Assembly (NCBI GenBank): GCA_035449045.1
Contig: DAOTKC010000039.1
Coordinates: 1-14,419 of the forward strand
DNA from: DAOTKC01 sp035449045
GTDB lineage: Bacteria > Bacillota > Clostridia > Christensenellales > CAG-917
Direction: 5' to 3'
DNA length: 14,419 nt
Shown here: in pieces, positions 1-8,403 of the stretch
Layout: each line of letters starts with the position of its first letter
Position numbering within the stretch: position 1 is the first letter of the stretch
The notes under the pieces: generated by a model
What the model was told of the DNA's origin: nothing
Database searches by the model: none
The model's input: only the letters and a program-made list of their open reading frames with translations
Translations under genes and position numbers: made by a program

Positions 1-3000
1 TTCCAGGATTCCGCCGCGTTCTCGATAACGAACTGGAACGCGGGATATTTCCAGAACGTCGGCACTTACACCAACGTCAGAATAGATTTCACGCGCTGGC
101 GCGATTTCGACAATAAAGAAGTGCTCGCCAGCGAGACCGTCGTCAAGTTTATCACCCTCGTCATAGTCAAGGCGACGCCCACCGTCAGCAGGGCGGTCAA
201 CGCCTCGCCCGTCGGCCATCTGCAGCCCATCACCAGCGCGCTGTTCAACGCGCCTTTCGACGGCGAGAATCCCGACGGCTACCTCTTCATCAACAATTTA
301 ATCAGGGAAGGCAGCGTCACCTCCAAGAACATCAACGGCGAGCTGTCGTGGACGCTGTCGACGCCCGTCACGGCGAGCGGCGACAAAGTCAGGGGCTGGC
401 TGTTCACGCCCTATGACACCACCAACTACAATACCGTGGTCGGTCAGATTGACTTCGGCACCGAAGGCCGCTTCATCAAGCTCGACCCCATCGCTCAAAG
501 CGTTCCCGCAGGCGCGCTGACTTACGGCCAGCCTGTCGAAAGCATGGTAATGACGGGCGGCAAGACGCTAACCAATCTGGCGCCGGTAATTGACTATTCC
601 ATCGTCAACCCCTATCGGGCAGACGTCACGGTTACAGGCACGTTCACATGGAACGTCGAATCGCAGGGAGTGTATCTTGCGGCGGGCGTCCGGACGGCCT
701 ACGTCGACTTCATCCCCTATAATCCCGTCGATCCCACCATGGCGAACGCCTACAACACCGTGACGAGAATTCCCGTCACCGTGACGGTCGCCAAGGCAAC
801 TCCGGTAATCAATCAGACCGATATCATTCCTTTCAAGATTTCACCTTTCAAGGAGCTGTATACCGGCGGCAATAAGAACTACGAGGCCGTGCTCAGTTAC
901 GGCCAGCAATACTTAGACCTCACCAGCTCGTGGCAGGCCTACTTCGGCTATACCGCGTCCAACCCCTACAACCCGAGCTGGAGCGCCACATTCACCCTTT
1001 CGGGCGGCGTGGGCGTCTACAACTACGGCGCGGGCGGCGCGCATTCCGGCCTGCAGGCCGACGGCTGGAGCTTCACTACGGGCGCCACCGACACTCCTGC
1101 GGCCTCCGACAACGCCACCGGCAAGACGATAGTCTTTACGCCCGCCGACACCGCCAACTATAACCCCTGCCAGATAAGCTTCCGCGTCAAGGTCGACAGG
1201 GCTGTGCCCGTCATCACCGCCTCGGTGAGCGATACCGCCGTCTACGGCGCGAGATATGGCCAGATTCCGCTCAGTCTGAGCGCGCAGAACCCCTACAACG
1301 GCGCTCAGGTAGCGCTCAATCCCAGCGGCAGCAATTGGCAGAAGACCAACGACTTCATTCCTTCCGTCGCCAACATATTAGACGCGCGCGCGGTAATAGA
1401 GAACAATTCCAGCCTCGACTACGGCGTCATCTACTCCTCGGCGCAGCTTACCGCGGCGGGAGTTACGGCCGAGCAGCTCAACAGGCTTCTCTTCATCGCC
1501 TATAAGCTCACGCCTGTCGAATCGCTGCTTGCGAGCTACATTCAGGTTAACAATACGGGCAGCGGCGCCGCCGAAGTCAAGTATTACCTCTTCCTCGATT
1601 TGAAACTCAACCGCGCCTATCCCTACTTCTATACGCAGGGAACGGCGGGCAAGCGCTACTACGCCGACTTTTTGAGCGCCTCCGAAATTTATTTCGGCCA
1701 GCCGCTGTCGCTTTCGGGGCTCAACGCATCCAACTCGACCGCCTACAACAAACTGACGGACGAATACGTCACCGGCGTCTTCAGCTGGCTCTCGCCCTCC
1801 GACGTCCCGCAACAGGCTTCCTACACCGACGGAACCAACAACATCTCGACGGCGCACACCCGTTACAGAGTGGTCTTTACACCGACGAGCTATGACTTCG
1901 GCAATCCCGAACGCAACAACTACTACATCGTTGACCGCGAGTCGGGCGGCACCGGCGAATATCTCTACGCGCCCGTTATCGTCAGAAGGGCCGAGCTTCT
2001 CGTCACCATCGACAGCATAGCCACCATCACCTACGGACAAAACCTCAACAACGTGGCGTTGACGCTGACGGCCAAGAGACTGGTTGTGGCGACCGTCGAC
2101 GATATCAACAACTCGCTGTCCCGCGAGCTCTATATGCTCGTCGACAGCTCCAAGTATTACCGCTGGTATTTAATCACCGACGGTAGCGCCGAGGGCATCC
2201 GCGGCGAGGGCGCATCCGCCGCCTACTTCGGCACGGCGGCCAACCTCGGCAGGGTTATGCGCGCCGATTCCGAGCGCGGCGCCGTCAGCGGCGTCTTCAA
2301 GCAGAGGATAGTGGGCGCTTCCACCGAAAACATCAATCCCGCCGCCTTCCGTCCCGACGCCGGCGACACCGCGACCAAATACGTCATAGGCTTTACCTTA
2401 AATAACGCCATTTCGCAAATCAATTACAACACGCCCATTGACATGGTCACTACGCTCAATGTCGAAAAAGCGGCGCTCACCATCTTCAACGTCTCGGTCT
2501 CCGAGCTCAACTACGGGCAACGGCTGAATCAAGCGACTTTCACTTTCAGCCTGGAGAACGGCAACTGGCGCGAGGATCCCGTCAACTCTAATCCCGGCGC
2601 CATACTGATAGGCTGGAAGGACGCCGCCGAAGGCAACAAGATGCCCACAGTGGCGCAGAGCGGCGGCGAATATTACTACGCCGTTCTCCGCGTCCAGAAT
2701 TTCGGCGGCGCAATCAAGGCCTCCAACTACAAGATTTTGACGGGCGACGAGGGACTTGCCTCCGAACCGGGTTACGCGCTCAACAACGCGCTGAGGCTAA
2801 CCGTCACCGTCAAGAAGGCCAACGTCTCCTTCTCGGCGCTCTCGGCGACGGCGGTCACTTACGATGCACTGCTGTCCTCCTGCACGCTGGAAGGCACGGC
2901 GACCAACTTCTTCAACGTCGCGCTCACCAACCTCGCCGGCAACTTCGCATGGGAAACTCCCGCCACCAGACTCAACTATATCGGAAGCGGCACCGCGCAT

Positions 3001-6000
3001 TCCTTCGTTTGGACGCCCTTCGACACCATCAACTATAACGTCTGTAAGGGAACTTTCGCGCCCACCGTCGGCAAGGCTCAGCTCACTACGTCTTACACTG
3101 GCAACATCACTATAACTTACGGCGACGCCGTCGGCAACAACAAGCTGGGCGCGCTGACGTCGTTCGTTCTCAAAAACCCCAACAACGAAGCGACGATGTT
3201 CCATCCCACCGTGGCGCAGTGGGCGGAGGATTCGGCCACCCTTCTCGGCGGCCAAATCCACGTCGGCAACACCACCAGATTCGCCGTCAGCTTAGGAATA
3301 TCGGCGGCCAATGCCGAATTCTACACGCTGCCCGTCTTCACTTCCGACTCGGCTTCGCCCAAGCAGGGCAATATTCTGGTCGGCATAACGGTGCTGCCCT
3401 ACACGCCGAAGTTTGCCAACGCCACTCAAACGCATCCCGGCTTTGCCAATCCGCTTCAAATTGCGGCTGGTTATAACCTCGAGGGCGGCTACACCATTAC
3501 AGGCGCGGTGAACGGCTTCGGCAGTGAAGTCTTAAGCGACGGCGTCATGTTCCGTCACGGCAACTTCGTGCTGGCGCCCGCTCCTTCGGGCGGCTACGCC
3601 GACATCACCTCGACGCCCGCCTACACCAGTTTCAACGGCGCCTACGCCGGATTCTATTCCGTCAAGTTCGTGCCATCCAACCCCGACTACAAGGAGTGCT
3701 ACGGATTCGTCGAGGTTAAACTTGCTTCGCCTGCCGAAACCCCCTCGCTGTCGGCGCTGGAAACCGGCCTGTCCATCACTTACGGCAAGATTCTTTCCGA
3801 CAGCAGCATGCTGATTTCCGACATCTTCAACCTGAGCGTGGCGTCCGGCCTCGGCACCTTCAGCTGGGCTACCGACGACGACGGCACCATGGGCGGCAAA
3901 GTGCTCAGAGAGAGAGAACTACCCTTGAACGCGGGCGCCACGGCCTACGAATACTACGTCTATTGGACGCCAAAGGCGGAGAATGCCAACTCCTACAACA
4001 GAGTCAAAACTCTTCTCAGAGTTTATGTCGCAAAAGCGATGGCAACCGTCAGCATCGTCTATAACGGCAGCTACGCCATGACGGGCGCCGTCATCACTTA
4101 CGGCCAGCAGCTCGGCGAAATCAATCTGGAAGGCGCGGGCGGCATAATCGACATCAGCAACTCGACGGAGACCAACCAAGGGCTGGAAGTCCAAGGCTTC
4201 TACCGTTGGAGAAATTCCACCGACAGACCCGTCGTCAATGCTTCGGGCGAGGTTGCCGTCGAATACGGCTGGATTGAGTTTGTGCCTTCCGACACCCTCA
4301 ACTATGTGATAACGCCCTGCAATATCAAGGCCACCGTCTTAAAAGCCAACGCAGTGGTGACGAGATCGGCCTCGGCCATAATCTACGGCCAGACGCTGTC
4401 GCAGTCGACGATTACCGTGACAGCGGCGAGGAACCCCTACGCTTCCGCGCTTGCCGTGCTGTTCAACGCGCCGCAATGGACCAACGGGCAGTCGGTGGGC
4501 GGCTCCGCCATAAGTCCCGCCAACTTCAGGCCCGAAGCCAACTGGTCGGGCGTCGAATTCATCGACGGCAGAATCAAAAACTACAAGATGACCTTCACGC
4601 CCGTCGATACCTTAAACTACAACACCATTCAGCTCGATGTCGAAATTAAGGTCAATAAGGCCGCCGTCAGCGTCGTCGGCGCCGGACTTGCCGACGGCAA
4701 GAACGGCTTGCAATACGGCATGACGCTCGAGATGGCAGGACCGGGCGAAGGCAACCAGAATGTGCTGTTGTTCTCGTCCAACATGAAGGCCTTCAACAGC
4801 TATATCGGCGCCGACGCCTTCGTCACGGGCACATTTGCTTGGTTGCAGCCGGGAAGCTACCGTCCGACCAGCATTAACAGCTCGGAGACGCTTTACGTCA
4901 AGTGGACGCCTTCCGACGAGAACGACGCCTACGGCAACAAGATTTCCGACAACTACACCGTTGTCGACCAAGCGGCTTCGATTACCATCGCCGTCAACAA
5001 GGCGACGCCCGTGGTGTCCATCAGCAGCTTCACCAACAGCAAGAACACCAACTTCAACTATCTCTTCTACGGCCAGCAGCTTTCCGAGGCTACCGTCATT
5101 GCCGGCGGCTATATCGCCAAGAACCCGTGGAACAGCGAATGGAACGTAGAGGGCACCTTTATGTGGTCGGACGGCACGCTGGTGCTGCCCGTCGCCGCGG
5201 CGGGAACGTCGAGCTACAATATCGTTTTCAACGCCGCGCAGGACCATTACTATAACGCTCGCACGATTAACCAGCCCTCGCCCGAGGTCCAGAAGTGCAA
5301 CTCCTACACCTTCGGCGACACCGTCACCAAGACAATCACTTACGGCCAGTTCCTGTCGGCAGTCAACTTCGAGGGTATAGTCGCCACCAACGCCTATAAC
5401 AGCTCGCTGACGGCGACCGGCGTCTTCGCTTGGGAACAGCCGAATGTCGTGCTCAACGCCAACGATGCCGCCTACGCGCCGGTCTTCACCTTCACGCCCT
5501 CCGCCGAATCGACGGCCAACTACACCGCCTTCAGCAACGGCAACAGCGGCGCCAAGAAGACAATTTTGGTGCAGGTCAACAAGGCCAACGTCCAAAAGGT
5601 GGGAAGCTTCAGCGCGGCAAACGCCATCTTCTACGGCATGAAGCTCTCCGACACCCCGATAATCAACGCCCATAACCAGCACGTCGTGGGCGGCGAAATC
5701 AGGACGGATATCGCCGGCGTCTATTCTTGGAAGAATCCCAATCAAGTGCCCACCGTCGCCGACAGCAACAACACCGGCTTCCGCGTCGTTTGGACTCCCG
5801 ATGCCTCGGTAGCCCAAAACTACAACGTCATGGACGCCGACACATGGACGGCTACCGTGGTAGTCAATAAGGCCAACATTTTGGTCAACACCGCCAACGC
5901 GACAGAGATTCCCAAAGCGGCGATAGAGCTCTTCTACGGCCAGCCTCTGAGCCAGACGGCGATAGTCTACAAGTTCTATAACGCTCAGCTCTACACCATG

Positions 6001-6790
6001 CTGAGCAGGACGGAAGAAATCACAAGCATGGTGCAGTCCGTCACATGGGCTAATCCCTCGTTGGTATCGCCCGTCGCCGCCTCGGCATCCTTCGCCATCT
6101 CGATAAGGATGACCGACGCCGCCAAGAACAACTTCACCAGCGACGTCTATACCCAGTATCTCGACACCAACGGCAATCCCGTTGACGCCGTGGCGTCGGT
6201 GACAATCAAGAAAGCCCACGTCAATATGCCGGGCATCAATTCGGCGCGCGCCATCAACTATGGCCAGACGCTTTCCGAAGCCGGCCTCATCAACAACATC
6301 GGCGGCCGCAACCCCTACAACGCCACAATGACGGTGGAAGGCACGGCAAACTACGTCAACGGCAGCAACATCGAGAATGTCAAGCCGGGCGGCGTCGAGA
6401 CGCAGGTCAGATTCGTGCCCTCGGGCGCCGAGGCGGCGAATTACGAAGAGACCGTCATTCAGGTCATCGTCGTCATCAACAAGACCAAGCCCGTCGTCGT
6501 CGTGCCGCTGCTTACGGCAACCGAAATCACCTACGGCCAGACTATGGCGGAGATTTCGCTCACCAAGTCGGAAGAGCTCGCCGTATACAACCCCTACGCT
6601 GCGGCGGCCAGCCCCAAGCGTGTGGTGACGGGCTCCTTTGTCTGGACGCTCGCAAGCTACGTTCCCCACGTCAACGAGAGCAACCAGCGCTTCTTCACCT
6701 TCAGCTTCGTGCCCGCCGAAACCGGCAACTATGAGACGGCGTCCACCGACAACGAGGGCAGGCTGCTGCAACGGCAGGTTAAGGTCAATC
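1..6790 (+). repeat. Tandem protein-level repeats (about 20 divergent YGQ units) inside the giant gene
   Basis: The tyrosine codons of the YG-type motif fall at 523, 898, 1243, 1690 (YFG), 2032, 2512, 2860 (YDA), 3118, 3781, 4099, 4384, 4714, 5068, 5341, 5632, 5935, 6259 and 6532. The typical period is 270-480 bases. The gap from 3118 to 3781 is twice the usual length and holds a degenerate unit near 3440. Another degenerate unit precedes position 523. Many units carry an extra NPY or NPYN segment before the GTF.W core (for example near 610, 961, 1291, 4431, 6310 and 6588). At the DNA level the units have diverged; only short words such as TACGGCCAG recur, so this is an old duplication series rather than recent tandem expansion. 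Confidence 0.85.
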
Positions 6791-7557
6791 CCAAGACCGT
6801 AACCATCAAGCCGCAGGATACCACCATTGCCGAATCGACGCCGCTTACCACCTTCTATGCCACCGACGCCATCATCGGCGACGACGGCAAGATAGTGAAC
6901 GTCGAATCGCTGGTGAGGACGCTCATCTTCGAGGGACTCGTCAACAACGACGGCGCCAACGTCTTTGATTACAACAACCTGACAATCAGAACGGAAAGGG
7001 CGGACGGCTCGGGCTCGGGCAGCTACAATACCGGCGTCAAGGCAGGCGACTCCACCAACAGCGTCTACTTCTATATCTTCGTCGACGGCATAACCAGCAG
7101 CTCGGGCGACTACAACATCACCTTCAGCTCGGCCTTCCTCTACGTCCACAAGAAGGGCTCGATTGCTCTCGCCGGCTCCAAGCCTACGGGCGGCAACATG
7201 GTGAAAATCGCGCTGCCCACCGACGCCGACTTCCAGAACCTCGTCGGCACACAAAGCGGCATTTACAAGGTCGGCTACTACGATGAGCTGGGCAACCTCG
7301 TGACGCTTGCCGCAAGATTGGAGAACGGCGAATTGGTGTTCGCAAGTGCAGGCAACTACGACTACTTCGTCATCGGCGCGGCAGGGCTCGAAGAGCTTTA
7401 CGATTACTCGACCGCGCTCATAATCGTGGGCTCGGTGCTCGCCGCAGCCGCCGCCGCAGGACTCATCTACTACATCGTCACGGCCAAGCGCAAAAAAGAG
7501 CTTGTCCCCTCGGTAGTCGAAGAGGAAAACCTAACAGAAATAATTGAAGAACAATAA
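1..7557 (+). CDS. Giant YGQ/MBG-like repeat surface protein, C-terminal part (5' end outside window)
   Basis: The frame is open from base 1 to TAA at 7555-7557, giving 2518 visible residues; the true start lies upstream, and the GTG at 121 is only an internal codon. Most of the protein is tandem beta-rich units of about 90-160 residues. They share an early YGQ.L motif, a central GTF.W core, a late FTP.DT.NYN motif, and end in V.V.KA. This resembles the MBG/YDG family of bacterial surface and adhesin domains. After the repeats come a more divergent beta domain (about residues 2262-2390), a short beta module, one hydrophobic helix (about 2471-2493), a basic KRKK stop-transfer stretch and an acidic tail ending IIEEQ. 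This fits a membrane-anchored extracellular protein; there is no LPXTG motif. The likely role is a long stalk for adhesion or envelope structure (inferred). A hairpin terminator follows directly. The ligand is unknown. Confidence 0.88.
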   Translation, partial: FQDSAAFSITNWNAGYFQNVGTYTNVRIDFTRWRDFDNKEVLASETVVKFITLVIVKATPTVSRAVNASPVGHLQPITSALFNAPFDGENPDGYLFINNLIREGSVTSKNINGELSWTLSTPVTASGDKVRGWLFTPYDTTNYNTVVGQIDFGTEGRFIKLDPIAQSVPAGALTYGQPVESMVMTGGKTLTNLAPVIDYSIVNPYRADVTVTGTFTWNVESQGVYLAAGVRTAYVDFIPYNPVDPTMANAYNTVTRIPVTVTVAKATPVINQTDIIPFKISPFKELYTGGNKNYEAVLSYGQQYLDLTSSWQAYFGYTASNPYNPSWSATFTLSGGVGVYNYGAGGAHSGLQADGWSFTTGATDTPAASDNATGKTIVFTPADTANYNPCQISFRVKVDRAVPVITASVSDTAVYGARYGQIPLSLSAQNPYNGAQVALNPSGSNWQKTNDFIPSVANILDARAVIENNSSLDYGVIYSSAQLTAAGVTAEQLNRLLFIAYKLTPVESLLASYIQVNNTGSGAAEVKYYLFLDLKLNRAYPYFYTQGTAGKRYYADFLSASEIYFGQPLSLSGLNASNSTAYNKLTDEYVTGVFSWLSPSDVPQQASYTDGTNNISTAHTRYRVVFTPTSYDFGNPERNNYYIVDRESGGTGEYLYAPVIVRRAELLVTIDSIATITYGQNLNNVALTLTAKRLVVATVDDINNSLSRELYMLVDSSKYYRWYLITDGSAEGIRGEGASAAYFGTAANLGRVMRADSERGAVSGVFKQRIVGASTENINPAAFRPDAGDTATKYVIGFTLNNAISQINYNTPIDMVTTLNVEKAALTIFNVSVSELNYGQRLNQATFTFSLENGNWREDPVNSNPGAILIGWKDAAEGNKMPTVAQSGGEYYYAVLRVQNFGGAIKASNYKILTGDEGLASEPGYALNNALRLTVTVKKANVSFSALSATAVTYDALLSSCTLEGTATNFFNVALTNLAGNFAWETPATRLNYIGSGTAHSFVWTPFDTINYNVCKGTFAPTVGKAQLTTSYTGNITITYGDAVGNNKLGALTSFVLKNPNNEATMFHPTVAQWAEDSATLLGGQIHVGNTTRFAVSLGISAANAEFYTLPVFTSDSASPKQGNILVGITVLPYTPKFANATQTHPGFANPLQIAAGYNLEGGYTITGAVNGFGSEVLSDGVMFRHGNFVLAPAPSGGYADITSTPAYTSFNGAYAGFYSVKFVPSNPDYKECYGFVEVKLASPAETPSLSALETGLSITYGKILSDSSMLISDIFNLSVASGLGTFSWATDDDGTMGGKVLRERELPLNAGATAYEYYVYWTPKAENANSYNRVKTLLRVYVAKAMATVSIVYNGSYAMTGAVITYGQQLGEINLEGAGGIIDISNSTETNQGLEVQGFYRWRNSTDRPVVNASGEVAVEYGWIEFVPSDTLNYVITPCNIKATVLKANAVVTRSASAIIYGQTLSQSTITVTAARNPYASALAVLFNAPQWTNGQSVGGSAISPANFRPEANWSGVEFIDGRIKNYKMTFTPVDTLNYNTIQLDVEIKVNKAAVSVVGAGLADGKNGLQYGMTLEMAGPGEGNQNVLLFSSNMKAFNSYIGADAFVTGTFAWLQPGSYRPTSINSSETLYVKWTPSDENDAYGNKISDNYTVVDQAASITIAVNKATPVVSISSFTNSKNTNFNYLFYGQQLSEATVIAGGYIAKNPWNSEWNVEGTFMWSDGTLVLPVAAAGTSSYNIVFNAAQDHYYNARTINQPSPEVQKCNSYTFGDTVTKTITYGQFLSAVNFEGIVATNAYNSSLTATGVFAWEQPNVVLNANDAAYAPVFTFTPSAESTANYTAFSNGNSGAKKTILVQVNKANVQKVGSFSAANAIFYGMKLSDTPIINAHNQHVVGGEIRTDIAGVYSWKNPNQVPTVADSNNTGFRVVWTPDASVAQNYNVMDADTWTATVVVNKANILVNTANATEIPKAAIELFYGQPLSQTAIVYKFYNAQLYTMLSRTEEITSMVQSVTWANPSLVSPVAASASFAISIRMTDAAKNNFTSDVYTQYLDTNGNPVDAVASVTIKKAHVNMPGINSARAINYGQTLSEAGLINNIGGRNPYNATMTVEGTANYVNGSNIENVKPGGVETQVRFVPSGAEAANYEETVIQVIVVINKTKPVVVVPLLTATEITYGQTMAEISLTKSEELAVYNPYAAAASPKRVVTGSFVWTLASYVPHVNESNQRFFTFSFVPAETGNYETASTDNEGRLLQRQVKVNPKTVTIKPQDTTIAESTPLTTFYATDAIIGDDGKIVNVESLVRTLIFEGLVNNDGANVFDYNNLTIRTERADGSGSGSYNTGVKAGDSTNSVYFYIFVDGITSSSGDYNITFSSAFLYVHKKGSIALAGSKPTGGNMVKIALPTDADFQNLVGTQSGIYKVGYYDELGNLVTLAARLENGELVFASAGNYDYFVIGAAGLEELYDYSTALIIVGSVLAAAAAAGLIYYIVTAKRKKELVPSVVEEENLTEIIEEQ

Positions 7558-7596
7558 AAAACAAATCGGGCGGCAAGTTGCCGCCCGATTTGTTTT
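7558..7596. terminator. Bidirectional intrinsic terminator
   Basis: A 17-bp perfect stem (7558-7574 with 7580-7596) with a five-base loop AAGTT begins right after the stop codon at 7557. The arms have a GC core (TCGGGCGGC) flanked by an A-run on the left and a T-run on the right, so it can stop transcription in both directions. It lies between the giant gene (+) and the convergent flavin reductase-like gene (-). Confidence 0.9.
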
Positions 7597-7686
7597 AATT
7601 AATAATTAATAATGAATAACGAATAACTTTGGATGATTAATAAATTAATAACAGACTGAGGTGGAAATGGATAAAATTCATTCATG
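7597..7686. other. AT-rich spacer with short tandem words
   Basis: This 90-base spacer follows the terminator hairpin. Its first part is built from repeated AATTAATAAT-like words, then two exact tandem copies of GAATAAC at 7614-7620 and 7621-7627, then ATTAATAAATTAATAAC. No gene is seen. It contrasts sharply with the GC-rich genes around it. No function can be assigned. Confidence 0.5.
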
Positions 7687-8151
7687 TTAATACTCACTCA
7701 CAACCTCTCCCATATAGAAGTTGTGGCGGTCGTCATCGGGATACCATTCCTTAAAGTCGGCGAGGTCCAGCCCTTTCATATCAAGGACGGCGAGCACCTT
7801 GCACTCATAATATTTGGCGCAGCCGTCGACAACGGGCGAGGTGAGACGCCGCGCCTGCTTCTTTGTCAGCCGAGCGCCCGCCCATTTGTCGGTGTCGCGC
7901 CCGCTTTTTATGCCGCAAAACGTAAGTTCCCTTCTCATTTCTCCCGCTCTCGGAACAGACAGCGTGAATTCGCCGCTTTCATCTATGAAGGTCTTGGTGA
8001 ATCTGGAATCGCGAACGGGAACGATGACTATCTTTTTTCCCCACATGACGCCGACAAAGCCCCAGCTTGCCGTCATAATTCCGTCTTTTGACACTAAAAA
8101 GGCGCCTTGCGCGGTCCATGTAGCAAGATTTTGGTCGTCGAATTTAAACAT
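7687..8151 (-). CDS. Flavin reductase-like (FMN-binding split-barrel) protein
   Basis: The product is 154 residues, a usual size for small Flavin_Reduct domain proteins. Family marks, as I know them, are the N-terminal TA.G.FLVSK segment, the core ASWGFVGVMWGKK followed by VRDSRFTK.FIDES.EFTLS, and SGRDTDKW..A.L in the second half. These proteins bind FMN or FAD and often reduce flavin with NAD(P)H, but some are only FMN-binding electron carriers, so the exact reaction is open. No signal peptide or membrane helix is seen, which suggests a cytoplasmic protein. The ATG at 8149-8151 has a CGGAGG ribosome binding site 5 bases upstream (plus-strand CCTCCG at 8157-8162). The gene is divergent from queT and convergent with the giant surface gene. 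Confidence 0.82.
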   Translation of the reverse strand: MFKFDDQNLATWTAQGAFLVSKDGIMTASWGFVGVMWGKKIVIVPVRDSRFTKTFIDESGEFTLSVPRAGEMRRELTFCGIKSGRDTDKWAGARLTKKQARRLTSPVVDGCAKYYECKVLAVLDMKGLDLADFKEWYPDDDRHNFYMGEVVSEY

Positions 8152-8182
8152 AATTTCCTCCGTTAATTTTTTAATACTTGAG

Positions 8183-8211
8183 TTTACTTAGGATTAAATC
8201 TAAACCATAAT
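8183..8211 (+). promoter_or_regulatory. Candidate sigma-A promoter for queT
   Basis: TTTACT at 8183-8188 and CATAAT at 8206-8211 are separated by 17 bases, which would start a transcript near 8218 with a leader of about 185 bases. A second possible -10 box, TATGAT at 8277-8282, lies just before the folded leader but has no good -35 partner. Either promoter would include the structured leader in the mRNA. Confidence 0.35.
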
Positions 8212-8290
8212 AAAAATCCGGAAACAATCCGAATTAATGCGGGCTTAGGCTCAATCGCTTTACTCGCCGTTTAATTTATGATAACATATC

Positions 8291-8403
8291 GTCGGTGGTG
8301 TCGGCAACCCATCGGAGAGCAAAACCGAAAAAATACCTCGCTCCTACGCATAATAGTAACGACGCAAGGATTCGGCGCTCTGAACAAAAAAACCGAGGTC
8401 ACA
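8291..8403 (+). promoter_or_regulatory. Structured queT leader: candidate pseudoknot riboswitch sequestering the ribosome binding site
   Basis: Seen by base pairing: hairpin P0 pairs CGGTGG (8293-8298) with CCATCG (8309-8314), with one G-U pair. Helix P1 is in two parts, AGAGC (8316-8320) with GCTCT (8377-8381) and CCGAA (8325-8329) with TTCGG (8371-8375), separated by an AAAA/C internal loop. ACCTCG (8335-8340) lies inside the P1 loop and is the exact complement of CGAGGT (8394-8399). That downstream strand contains the GAGGT ribosome binding site of queT, four bases before its ATG at 8404. The linker 8382-8393 is A-rich (GAACAAAAAAAC). The topology is that of an H-type pseudoknot. Known preQ1 riboswitches often precede queT-type genes and use this principle; preQ1 as ligand is inferred. 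I could not fit it to the class I, II or III patterns I remember. Confidence 0.55.

Noticed and set aside
1378..2040. A 220-codon minus-strand frame in the repeat gene
   Set aside because: Same codon-bias shadow: arginine- and valine-rich with no domain signature.
4612..7254. An 880-codon open frame on the minus strand opposite the giant repeat gene
   Set aside because: It is antisense to a clear, repeat-structured coding region. Its protein is a low-complexity run of V, G, D, R and A with no motif, and it arises from the strong codon bias (GTC, GGC, GCC) of the real gene.
7684..8091. A 135-codon plus-strand frame opposite the flavin reductase-like gene
   Set aside because: The minus-strand product has clear Flavin_Reduct motifs and a CGGAGG site; the plus-strand product has none.
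8278..8403. A 42-codon N-terminal extension of QueT starting at ATG 8278
   Set aside because: The encoded residues do not resemble QueT, there is no ribosome binding site, and the stretch is the structured leader with GAGGT just before ATG 8404.
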